From Scenedesmus sp. ARA3 (lineage: Eukaryota; Chlorophyta; Chlorophyceae; Sphaeropleales; Scenedesmaceae), in the NCBI GenBank assembly GCA_004335835.1, contig RWJK01001178.1, forward strand, positions 145,851-209,850: a stretch of DNA of 64,000 nt, given 5' to 3'. The translations under genes were made by a program, and so were the position numbers. Below, one piece after another: positions 12,537 through 24,136 of the stretch (position 1 is the stretch's first letter; each line of letters opens with the position of its first letter). The notes below the pieces were generated by a model. The model did not search any database. It saw nothing but the letters and a program-made list of their open reading frames with translations, and was not told the DNA's origin.

Positions 12537-15500
12537 CAGCACTGTTGACAGCAGGTGGTCCAAGATGTACCTGCGGCAGCACAAAAAAAGAGCAACAGCC
12601 ATGCAGTGAGCCTTGTCAGCTGTGGTCGTTGCATTATTAGTTGTTTCCTGCCGCGCAATGCTCACCTCACCGGCAGTGCATTTGGAGCTGCAGTACAGGA
12701 CACGCTGGCTTGCGTTTGGCAACTTGTGAAGGAACAGCAGCAACCATGAAGCACACACATTCATTCAACAGCGCAGCCATGCGCTCTTCCGGCTAAGATG
12801 TAAACCATTCACCGCACACAACCAGCCCCACACAGCTTCCATCTGCTTTACATGCCAAGAACTCTGCAAACCGCCTGTTACCAGCCACCCACCACAGCGC
12901 AGCGCTCCACGCGTCAGACATCTCCAGACTGGATCCTGCCAGCGCCTCCCGCAGCAGCGGCACAGCCCAGCCAGCAGCACCACCCCCACCCCCACCAGCA
13001 GCAGCAGTTGGCGCTGCAGCTGCCAGCAGGCCAGCCAGTGACTCAGCTACTGCTGCCACCTCAGCTTTCTCCTGGGGCCCGCTAGGGGTGGGGAATGCAG
13101 CCAGTCTGCTGCTAAGGGGTTGCTGCAGTGCTGCTGACAGCTCAGCGGGGCAGAGCAGCGCCATGAGGCGGATGAGGCGGGCATGGGATACCTCAAAGAG
13201 GCCGTCTGTGGTGGCGGTGGGGCGGCCGCCCTCCGCGGGCCAGCGGTCGGCCCTGCCGCAGCAAGCAGAGCACATGTAGCTGTGAGAGGACAGGCAGGGC
13301 GTGGGCTGGAGCGCATGCAGGAAAAGCTGAATATGTGCAGTGGCCGCAGCAAGTGATACGGTTGCTGTGCAGGAGCAGCAGCGAATGACGGCGCACCACC
13401 CACTGAAGCAACAGCAGACACAGCACACATGACTCACTTTTTGACCACATGACTCACTTTTCAACCGCTGCAGCCACCATGGCAGCCAGCACCTCCTCAG
13501 CGGTCATGCCCAGCAGGCCCGACAGCATGCCGCCGCTGCCGCCCAGGCCGCCGCCGTGGCCCCGGGCGCCCTTGGCAGCCTCGCTTGCGTCCAGCTTGGC
13601 GTGGTCCAGCACCAGCAGCTTGAGCAGCGCCTCGCCAGCACCTGGCTTGGACAGCGCCTGCAAGGTACAGAGTCAAAGGTTGGCAGCAGCAGTAGCAGCA
13701 GTGATAAAACACTTGTTGCAGGGAACAGCTGAGAGCGTGGGCGTGTATGCAAGAGGCACAGCTGCAGCTCGTTGACGCGCAAGGTGAACTGCCAAGCCTA
13801 GACAGGGTTGCAGCAGGACTCCTAGAAACAGCATATACATTATCCATGTCGTTCTCGTTCTTCGCTTTATGACTCTTCGACACTCCACCAGACACAGCCA
13901 CAGGCAGTGCTCACCTGCTTCAGCTCGCCCAGCAGCGCCTCATTGCCTGCTGCCCCCCCTGCAGCCATCTGCGCCATCAGCAGCCACAGCCCCGCACCCC
14001 CGACCTGCCGCAGCAGCAGCATGTCGCTGTGCAGCAGCGCCAGGCAGTGCCGCAGCAGCGGCACCGAGGAGGTTGCGGCAGCAGGGGGAGCCGCAAACAT
14101 GAGCACCATGTTGGACAGCACGCTGTAGCGCCAGTTCACGCGCGCGCCTGCAGCAGCAGCAGCAGCAGCAGCGGCAGGAAGCAGAGGCAGGCGGGATGAG
14201 CAGGCCGTCCGGCAGCAGGTGCATCGGTCTGTTGGTGTGACGCCCGTGCGTGTCGGCCAAGGTCAAGCAATCACTCGACAGAATGCTGCTGCAGGCCCTT
14301 TGATATCATTGTGACAGCAGCAGTCGTTGATGGTGGTGGTGGTGCTGCTGCTGCTGCTACTGCGTCCCACCTGGCTCAGCCAGTGCCATGAGGGAGGCCT
14401 GCAGCTGGCCAAAATCGCCTCCCTCAACAGCCAGCAGCGGCGGCAGCTTGAAGCGGGAGATGACCTGGCGGCGGCAACAGCAGCAGCAGCAGCGAGGTGA
14501 GTGCTTTGCTATGCACCTGCGGCACAGCAATGGCGGCACGCTGCACAATTGCAAGCCTTCCGCAGACAAGTGCACCTGCCAAACAGCCGAGAGGCATCTG
14601 CTGGCACACTCGTCCACACTGCTGTATCAAATTGCTTGGCATACGCGACACAGCTACAAAGCTGGAGACGGGCCCATCTCAATGCCCTCCACAAGCCACG
14701 CAGACTAGCTGACACCCAGCACCCACACCAGCATCAGAACCTGCATGATTTGTGCTGACTGCACATATGCCATAAGCAGCACCTCCTCTAACCAATCAAA
14801 ACGCACCTGCATGATCAGCATCTGGATGCTCTTCAGGCACGTGTTGCTGCTGTGGCAGCGCGACGCCATCAGCGCATACAGGAAGCCCCGGAATGCATCG
14901 GCATCCCTGAAAATGACTCGCCAGGCATCAAGGCAGCCAGTCAGGACAGTGCATGCGCCCGCCACTCGGCCATCATTCACACTCTCTTGCGCCACACTAC
15001 GGCCAGCACCTGCTGCTGCAAGCGCGGCAGCAGTGGCAGCAGCCTTGGCGGCAGCAGCAGTGCTGCCGCTGCCGTCGGCTGCTTTGGCTGCTGCCGCTAG
15101 TACAGCTGCTGCTGCTGCGGTTGCTGGCTGCGCTGCGCCTGCTGCTGCAGGATCCTCTGCTGGAACCGCTGCTGCTGCTGCTGCTGCTGCTGCTGCATCT
15201 GCCTGCTGGTTCCGCATTGCATCTAGCAGCGTCACAGTGTAGAACTTCTGAAGCGCCTCTGGCTGCGGCAGCGTCACTGCCCGCACACTTGCACCTGCAC
15301 TAGCGCCCGCCCCTGCTGCTGCTGCTGCTGCTGGCAGTGACGAGCCTCCAAGCCCTGCTGCCTTACCCCCAGCAGCAGCAGCAGCAGCGCCGAGCACAGG
15401 TCCAGGCACACCAGCCAATGCCGCCAGCACTTCCGGCACCATCAGCTCCACCAGGCAAGGGAAGCGCTTCAAACACGCCAGCAGCGTAGGCACAGCAGAC

Positions 15501-18500
15501 CCCCTCACGCCTGCATTCGGCTGCATCGACAGCGCCAGCAGCTCCACAAACAGCGCCAGGTACTCCTTCGGCAGCTGCTGCAGCCGCACAGCGCCAGCTG
15601 GCGTTGCAGAGCCAGCAGCAGCCTCGCCAGGTGTCACTGGCTTGCTGCAGGGTGACGCCGGCGGCGCTGCTTTCGCAGCTGCTTGCGCGCAGCGCCACAG
15701 CAGCATGCGGCGCAGCCTGTCCATAACAGCCATAGGGGAGGTGCGGCGCCGCCAGCGCCACTCACTACCCCAGCTGCCAGCCGCCGGCCTGCTGCTGCTG
15801 CTGCTTGGCTGCATTGAAGCGTCTGCTGACTCATCGTCCTCTGTGCCAGCTGCTGCAGCGGCCCGTGCTGCTGCTGCTTCTGCATGCACGCGTGCTTCCT
15901 CTTTCATCAAGGCCCCTACAAAGCCACCGTCAGATCCATCCCCTGCTGCTGCTGCTGCTGCTGCTCTGCCAGCCAACACCTCAGCAGCAGCTCCCTCACC
16001 GCTGCTGCTGCTGCTGCTGCTGCCCCACGCCAGCAGGTACGCTGTCGCTGCTGCAGGCTCGTCTGTGATCGCGCCATCATCCTTACCCCCTGACCTGCCC
16101 TGCCCGCCAACTGCCTGCTCTAACATCCCAGGTGACATCAGCAGTAGCGAGGTGTAACTCGCCTGTTCTAGCAACTCCCTGTCCCCTCCATGCAAGTGCC
16201 GAATTGCCAAAGTCAGCGCAGCCGCCACGCGGTTGCGCACACCCGGCTGCCCTATGGGGCTCGCGCAGCCGCCAACCACCTGCAGCACATTTGCTGCAGC
16301 AGCTGCTAGCTCAGCATCATCCTCATCTGCACCACCTGCTGCCGCTGTTGCTGCTGCTGCTGCCTCTTCGGCTGCTGAGGGTGCCACGAAGCCTTCGAAG
16401 TCCCGCAGGCGGCTCATGAGGCCAATCACAACAGCTGCCATGCTGGCCAACAGGCCTCTGCACTGCGTCCTGAATGCAAGCGCGTCCACCTGCTCTGACC
16501 CCTGACCTCCGCTGCTGCCAGATTCTGCAGCTGCTGCTGTGGCTGAAGGATTCGCGCCGCTGCTGCTGCTGCTGCAGAGCTGTGTCAGCTGCCGCACACC
16601 CTCCTCCAGGTACTTGTCAGCGAGGCGCGCAGCGATGGCGGTGTGCTCCTCTGATGGCAGCGCCCACCTGCAGCATGCATGTAAAATTGAAGTCAGTCTG
16701 GGTATAGATGATTCGATGCGACTCGACTACTACTACAGCATGCACGTCCGCGCATGCATGTGTGCCAGCGCCAAAACAGGTGGCAACCACAGCGTGAGGC
16801 ACGACGCAGGCGGCGTCAGCCAGGGGCACCACGAGACACACAACCACCACAAATGCCAACACCACCCAGCTCAACCGCCAGTGATACTCGCATAGCATCC
16901 GCTTTCGCTCCAACACAATACAGCCCACCCATATGGCCGTTTCAATGAACAATATGTTGCAGTGTTACCGCTGCAAGGTGTGCTTCCTGCCATTCTTCAC
17001 ACATCGCAGCATGCCTCTCACCCGGGTGCGCTCCAGCCCACGCCCTGCCTGTCCACCCACAGCTGCAGCCCGTTTGGCAGCAGCATCCCGCCCGTCTGCG
17101 GCCAGGCGCGGTCCGGCACGAACCAGCCGCTGAGCACGCCCAGCAGCGAGGACAGCACCATGCTGGCCCAGTTGTGCGCCACGCGGCTCGGCAGCTGCAC
17201 GGGTTTGGTGAGGCAAGGCAGGAAGGCAGAAGGCAAAGAGCAGGGTAAGTCAGCCACAAGGGAGCCAGCAGTGTCAGTTGTGCGCCACGCGGCTCGGCAG
17301 CTGCGCCGCGATTGGGTGGGGAGAAGCGGTACGGCGACGGGAACCCCGGAAGACAAACAGTGTACGCGAGCCACAAGCATGCCACAGTGGTATGTGGCAG
17401 GGCACTGAGAAAGGGTATGTGCAGTGCTACTCGAGCAGTTGCTTGAGGGCCTATGCTGCGCAAACCAGCAAAGCAGCTGCAGACAGTAAGTGCATCAGCA
17501 GTTTTGTAAAGGCTGAACTGCAGCACCAGACAACTTGATGCCTTGCACCTTGAGTGCGCCGTCCACCAGCGCCTCCAGGCTGGGCACCAGCAGCCACAAG
17601 GCTCCACCAACACATGTAGGCCCCACCGACATATGCATTACGACTCACTGCATAGAATGCAACCAGATCTGGCACAGCCCACAGCGTGATGCGTCCTTTG
17701 TTGACCAGAAAATGTTTTGAGAATTCACACCTTGAGTGCGTCGTCCACCAGCGCCTCCAGGCTGGGCACCAGGGGTGCAGCCACGGCCGGCCGCAGCCCG
17801 CCCACCGCACTGCCCAGTAGCACCAGGCTCCAGGTGAGGCTGTCCTCAGTCGCCCGGGACAGGCTGCGCGAGCCTGCGGCATAATGAGTTGAGAGGAATG
17901 TGCGTTTACATACAGGTTTACTTTCCGCCAGCGGCAAGGCCAAGGCCAAGAATCCAGAGCTTGCCAGGCAATCCCAGCAGGCCATGCCGACTGCACACGA
18001 CAGCTGACGGCGCAGCGCAGCAGACACTGGTTTTCAGCGATTGCTGCTCGCGACATGCAAATATGACAAGCACCAGACGGCAAAGTAGAAGGACCAGCAA
18101 CACAAACACAGCCGTAGTCGCACCTGTCTCAGGCATTTGTGCGCGTATGCGTGCCACCAGCGGCTTGACCACCAGCTCCACGGCAGCAGCGGGCCGCGCG
18201 ATGCTGGCGCTGCGGAACATGCTGGCTGCCTCCAGCGCCACGGTGGGCAGCGCACGCTCTGCAGGCAGCGCAAAAAGATGGATGAGTAAGCAATGCACAA
18301 GAGGCGCCACCGAGTCAGCAGTGCCTCACAGCAGGCAGCTCAAATGGACATGCATCATTCTACATCTGACGCAACTCTCCAATTTGATGTAATGAAAGGC
18401 AGCAGAGTGACGCAAGTCGCGTGCCGCAGGTTTTTGATTCGGCGTGATTTCAAGCCCGCGCACCTGTTGCGAACTGTCCCAGCAGGCCGACCACGTGGTC

Positions 18501-21500
18501 GGCCAGGCGGGGCGGCAGCCGCAGCAGCAGGTGCTGGAAGAAGCTGTGGTACATGGTGTCCTGCGGGGCAGGCAGGCAACACATGCAGACACAAACACAC
18601 CAGCGTTTTGCAAAGTGCTGTGTAGAACCAGTGGAACTAGCATGCAGGTGGGTGGTTGTCAGTAAAGTTGTGCATCAATGCATGCTTGAAGGGCTGTAGC
18701 AACAGCTTGCTCATCCCCACAGCAGACACCCCGATATGGTTGCAGACATCACCTGGCTACATGCAACATGCCTAAACCAGTCTTTGCTGTCCGTCCGGGC
18801 AAAACACAGCGGCAAACGTAGCGGAGACCTGCCGCACCTTGCCCAGGTGTGTGCTCTGCAGCAACAGCTCCGGCTTGGCCTGCATGTCTGTGCCCCTGTG
18901 GCTGGGCCCAGTGTCAAGGTTGCCCAGCAGCGTGAACAGACGCTCCATCACCTGCACAGGAGAAGTTTGGAACCACCGCACAAATTGCATTCACGTCATA
19001 ACAGTGTGCCCCGCAGCAAGACTTTGACCCAAGTAGATGCATGTTTGCAGGGCAGGGAGCAGGGAGAGGAACAGGGAGCCAGCGCAGCGCAGGTTTGCAG
19101 GAGCAGCCGAGCAGCTGGGAGCCAGGAACACAGGTGAGGATGGCACTGCAAGCAGGCAGCTGTTGACAAGTACAGCACATGGCGATGCTCGACAAACGCT
19201 TTGCTTGCAGAATAAGCACATTAACTCTTCTATAGCTCATCCTGCTACAGGTTTGAACTTGGCACGCACCTGGTCGACCCAGTCATCCAGATATAGCGGC
19301 AGCCGGAACACAGGTGCATTCCTGCTGCCACTGCTGCCGTTGCTGCCAGCCGCAGCAGCATACTCCACGCCATCCATGCTGCTGCCGCCACCCTCTGCAC
19401 TGCCATACACCGGGGCCGCATCGTCTTCCTCCTCTGCTGCTCCGTGCAGTGCAGGAAGGGATGACAGGACTGCAGTGTAGAACTGGAACACGGCTGCGGT
19501 CTTGGCTTCGTCGTTTGCGTCGATGCCTGGCAGCACCGCCATCATAGCCTCAGCGATGACCTGTTGCAAAACGGGTTTCAAAGATTGTGGAGAAGGGTTG
19601 TGGAGAATAAGTTGCATAATTGGGGTCGGGGTTTGAAGGCAGGGTGAGGATGACGTGGTGTGTGGTGCTTAGAAATGGCAGATCAGGCTGCGGTTAGACT
19701 TCACAACAAGCAGGCAAGAAGGCCGGACAACGGCCAGACAAGCAAGCTACGGGGCAGCCGGCACTATCCTCTGCGCTCTCCATGCTAGCAAGGCGACAAA
19801 GTTCCGCTCCACGACCCAGCCAGAAATGACAGAAATGACTTAACCAAATAGATCAGCAGCTGTGTGCAGGCGACGCACAAGGCCCAGGAGGCGAGGCACC
19901 TGCAACATTATCTATCATTATTGCAATGGTTATGCGACGCTGCCCAGCACCTCGCACCTGCTGCGTGCTCTCCTCCTTGGTGTGCCAGCCCGCCAGCAGC
20001 AGCGGCCGCACGCACAGCGCCAGCGTGCTGATGCTGGTGGGCAGCTGGTGCATGGCTGTGGCTGTGGCCAGCGCAGACTGGAAGCGCCCCAGCACTAGCG
20101 GCAGCACGGCACCAGGCCACACATACGACAGGTGGCACAGCGCCTTGCAGCTGGCTGACACGAGGGCTGCGAGGTGGTGGTGGTGGGGGGGGGGCGCGGG
20201 CGGCAGACGAAGGCGGGGCAGAGGCAGCAGCTGATTGAATGTTGTGGTTGAACCTCAACGAGAGTAGTGCGTCACAGCAGCAAAGAGACAAATTTCACAA
20301 TCAAGTGCTGAGGTCATAACCTACGGACAACATGAAGACAAGTGCTGGAACTGGACGGCTGCCATTGTACATGTTAACGTATCCTGTCCTTATCGAGATC
20401 ATAGCCAGTCCAGTTGGCAAACCACGTCTGCTAAATGCACAAATACCACAGGTCCAGTCACTCACATTCCCGCTTGCTGAACTGCCCGCGTGCCGCCAGC
20501 TTCACCGCCGCGCGCACGTACCGGCGCGATGCCGCAGCCACGATGACCTGCTCCCCAGGCCAGCCCGCGCTGCCACACTGCCGCCCCAGCACCTGCAGCC
20601 AGCCGAAAGCAACGGGTGAGGGCGCACACATATACACACGTTGAGTAGTTTGTGCATTGAGGTATGCTCAAGGCAGCAACAAGCGCCCAGCAGCTTGGCG
20701 CCACCTCGTTCACGCGTGAAGAGACACACAGGCACCTACAAATATACATACATACAAATCGGATACACACACATCAAAGCTCAGTCAATATCTGCGGCTG
20801 CAAGTTAGTTATGTTTTGTTTGTTTGTTGTTGTCCCCGCACCTTCATGAAGTAGTGCACGCCGTGCCTCAGGAACACCGCCAGGTCGCCGCTCCACGGCC
20901 CCGTGTTGCTGGGGTGGCAGTACTGCTCCAGCAGCTGCACCAGGCTATCCAGCGCATCAGCAGCAGCCCCAGCAGCAGCAGACATCGGCACACCGTCCCC
21001 AGCTGCCGCACCCTGCTGCTGCTGCTGCTCGTTGGCAAGTGCTGCAGCGAGGCTGTCTGCTGCTGCTTCGTTTGCTGCTTCTGTAGCTTGCCTGCTGTAG
21101 AGGATCCCCTGCACTGACACGCCGCTGCTGCTGCCTGCAGGACCTAGCCCCAGCGACAATGCACCTTCCAGACTTGCTGCTGTCGCTACTGCTGCTGCTG
21201 CCGCAATCGCCGCATCCTGCTGCTGCTGCGGCTGCGGCTGCTTCAGCAGGTGCACTGCGAGCTTTGCTGCGCTTTTTGGCTGGTCATCCACCTGATCTAG
21301 CTTTGTGCCAAACAGTAGGCTGGCCCTGTGTGGTGCGCTGATGCTTGAGGGGCAGCCTGCTGTGGCTGTGCCCACTGGCACCTTGAAGCAGGCCAGCATG
21401 TGTGTGTACAGCTGCGACACGTACGGCGCCCAGTCCACAACGCCTGCAGCAGCAGCAGTAGCCAGAGAGCAAGAGAGGTGCTTGTGGGTATGCCGCATGC

Positions 21501-23714
21501 TGAGGACTTGCATGTGATGTTACGTCTGAAACCTCCAGATTGTGCGGAGTTGCATGCGAATATGCATCATCCATGGGTTGCACGTGGCTATGCATATAGA
21601 GGTTGCAAGGCACAGAAGGGGCAAGCAGAGCCGGCGAGGAAGAAGATTGAAGTGCAGGCGCTGCATTGACAGCAGTGTGACATCTGGATGCATATGCAAC
21701 ACATGAGCACAAGAGCATAAGGCAAGCTCACCCTTCCAGTCGTCCTTCACCGCGCGTGCCAGCAGGTACATCCAGTGCCCGTCCCAATAGCTGCAGCTCA
21801 CCAGCCGCCCCCACACCCCCAGCCACTCCCCCACCCAGCCCTGCGCCACTGCAGGCTGCGTCTCCGGGATCTGCTTTGTAGGGAAAAACAGCACCAGCCA
21901 GCCTAATGCCAGGTGTGTCTGGGTGCCCATAGGGTCTCCGTACACGAGGTGGGGCCGCAGCAGGGACCAGATCTCGGTGGCAGCCCCGGAGACGAAGAAG
22001 CGGCGCGCACGCGCCACCAGGGAGAAGAGCGTGCTCTGCTGCACGTGCTCTAAAAAGGTGCCTGCATATATACAAAATACGAGAAGGGCACGGTAACTAT
22101 AGTTGAATAGCTCGGCGGCGGGGAGATGAGTGAAGTGCAATAGCCAGGCACTGCTGCAGCTGCACGATGCTGCTGCCAAACTGCCAGCCGTGCCCATGCG
22201 GCGCTTTCGTCAGCAGCAGCAGCTGCTGCCACTGCCCTGCACAACCAGCTTCGCTACGTTGGTGATGCCTTGCAAAGACCAGTTCAACACATACATAAAC
22301 ATAGGTCCAATTGGATTAGACCCAAAGGCTGTCAAAACACTGCATGAGGCGCCGCCTCACCTTTGACCTGCAGCGGCGCTGCGTCGTACAGCCCCCGCAG
22401 CATGTCGTACAGCGGCCGCCACGGCAGCGCCAGCCCCAGGTGCTGCGAGTGCCTGTGGTGGCGCAGCACGTGGCTCAGCAGCTCGCCCGCACGCACCTGA
22501 CGCAGCAAAAGGCAGCAGCGGCGGCGGTTGAGGGGGCTAGGGTAAGGCTAGGGTAGGGCTAGGACAATAATACGTGCCACAGGCAGCTGGCAGCAGGCAG
22601 CAAGCGCGTGAGAACACATATAGTGTGCATGTGGAGGCTGCTGCTGCTGTTGTTGTGCATGGAGCCCAGTAACTGCCAAGGTTGCAGAGGTGACTTAAAC
22701 TCGGTTGAGCTGCACTGCCATTAGCTGCGCCTACCCATCGCTGCAACACTGCTGCTGCGCGCTGTACAGACACTGCTGCCTGCCTGGCATCATTCCACCC
22801 GCGACTGCTGCTGCCTGCAACACCGAGTAACTTTGATCAAACGCGGCAGGTGCCTCTTCTCCGCCATCCCTCGCAGGAATATTTGCCACGCACGCTAGCC
22901 ATCAGCAGCAGCAGCAGCGCCGCACCTGCACTTCTATGTCTGCTGCTGTCGCCAGCACCACATCGTACAGTGTGTACACCAGCGTGCGTATTGCAGCAGG
23001 CGCAAAGAGCGTCTTGGTGGACACAAGCCTGCGGCAGCAGCAGCAGCAGCAAGGCAGCATGTACACAGCCTGCATGACACTGCTGTTGCAGGAATATGTG
23101 GTGGCGCAATATGCTGTGCACATTGAGGTGTTTGGATTTTTTTGTGGTGGATGCACCACACTGATGGCGAACACAAAAAAATGCAACCACATCAGACCGT
23201 GCAAGACAGGGTTGTGCAGCTGCTGCAGGCAACACAACAAACTGCACCTGGCGGTTAAGAAGTAGCGGCGCCTCTAAACAGCATGTGATGCACCAGGCTT
23301 GCTCAATGCCTGCCATGCAGCTGCATGAGGTGATGCTGTGTATCACGTAATGCCGCTGCCTCAGGTAATGGCAGTACCATCACCTCACTACCTTGCATGC
23401 AACACAGCACGCAACAGCATTGCTGGCCTACTCAGTGCGGCTGCCATGCAAGACGATTACAGCAGCAGATGCACTACTGTAGCCCCACACATGCATGCAT
23501 GCTGCATGCATCCAGCAGCTGCTGCTTACGTCTTTATGTCATCCATCAACTGCCCCAGCACTGCTGCATAGGCATTGGGGTTACCCCGTGCTGCCTCTGC
23601 TGCTGCAACTGCTGCAGCCTGCTTGAAGGCAGCCACAGCAGTTGCGAAACGCTGCTTCTCCTTCTCCTTGGCCTCTTCCACCACCTTGGGTGGTAGCCAG
23701 TCACTGTATATCAT
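9832..23714 (-). CDS. PSME4: Proteasome activator subunit 4 (PA200/Blm10), 21 exons
   Basis: PA200/Blm10 is a huge HEAT-repeat solenoid that caps the 20S proteasome. Exons, 5' to 3': 23714-23530, 23028-22926, 22496-22361, 22061-21732, 21443-20842, 20592-20466, 20166-19958, 19560-19270, 18951-18838, 18560-18464, 18258-18124, 17873-17731, 17194-17022, 16667-14807, 14464-14371, 14147-13915, 13657-13458, 13252-12818, 12570-11022, 10732-10316, 9975-9832. All joins keep phase, giving about 2,525 residues against roughly 1,800-1,850 in animals and plants. Family landmarks are DWLPP near the N-terminus, LPWRPLYDML (about 120-129), the EIWSLLRPHLVYGDP region, VLPGIDANDEAKT, FLQVFWFRH in exon 19 and KALSEFKRTH near the end. 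The extra length is Ala/Ser/Gln/Gly-rich insertion in exons 5, 14 and 19. The protein ends S-Y-F-V, so the penultimate residue is Phe where Blm10/PA200 tails usually have Tyr. The donor of exon 18 is the weakest choice; it was set by phase. Confidence 0.9.
10038..10078 (-). repeat. Exon-edge echo: 5' edge of PA200 exon 21
   Basis: On the minus strand a CAG acceptor is followed by GTGCGCTGTGGCGCCAGCAC and then GGCGCTGAGCG. This parallels the true exon 21 start (CAG, then GTGCGGCGTGATGCGAGCAA and GGCCCTGAGCG at 9975). It lies about 100 bases upstream, inside intron 20. Confidence 0.75.
10136..10180 (-). repeat. Exon-edge echo: 3' edge of PA200 exon 20
   Basis: The minus strand encodes ANSRDPL here, against ANSRNPL at the end of exon 20 (10316-10346). 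The following intron bases also match (CGCTGGCTGT). The copy lies about 165 bases downstream of the exon, within intron 20. Confidence 0.75.
17275..17304 (-). repeat. Exon-edge echo: 5' edge of PA200 exon 13
   Basis: Thirty bases identical to 17169-17198, including the CAG acceptor and the first codons of exon 13 (LPSRVAHN). The copy sits 106 bases upstream, within intron 12. Confidence 0.85.
17541..17590 (-). repeat. Exon-edge echo: 3' edge of PA200 exon 12
   Basis: About 45 bases match 17728-17772 with one mismatch. The copy encodes LVPSLEALVDGALK and a GT donor again, against LVPSLEALVDDALK in exon 12. It sits about 185 bases downstream, within intron 12. Intron 12 therefore holds copies of both of its own borders. 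Confidence 0.88.
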
Positions 23715-24136
23715 GCTGCACGTTCACAGCTAACGATCTACGAGTTTGACGCTGCTAATATGCAGTCAAGCTTTTAATCAGCAAAACGGTTGCTAAAGCA
23801 AGCCGCTTGGTCCGTTCTTGCTGCTGCGGTGAGTGAACTACAGTTCAGCGATAATGATGTTGCCAGCAAGCAGAAGTCCCCCACGACCCTTACCAGATGA
23901 TCCGAGTGCATCCGCATGGCCAAGGCCACCTGTTAATCAGGCAAACATGCCATAACGCTACGCCATGTGGTGCAGGTCTTCACACCTTTCCAAAGTTTCA
24001 CGCACTGATGCCACTGCCGGCTTGGTATGGTGCATAAGATGAGTGTCTGTTGATCAGCATAACAACTGCTCACAATCCGCGCTGCCCTAGAGCCCGAGGT
24101 CGCTTCAACTCACAACTGCCGTGCACGTCAGTTCCG
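23715..24136. promoter_or_regulatory. Divergent promoter region of PA200 and ETFA
   Basis: About 420 bases separate the PA200 start (minus, 23714) from the ETFA start (plus, 24137). Both promoters must lie here or overlap. I see no clear core element. Confidence 0.5.

Noticed and set aside
15642..16157. Long plus-strand open frame opposite PA200 exon 14
   Set aside because: It is the antisense shadow of GC-rich Ala/Ser repeats. The minus frame has the PA200 character, splice sites and phase continuity.
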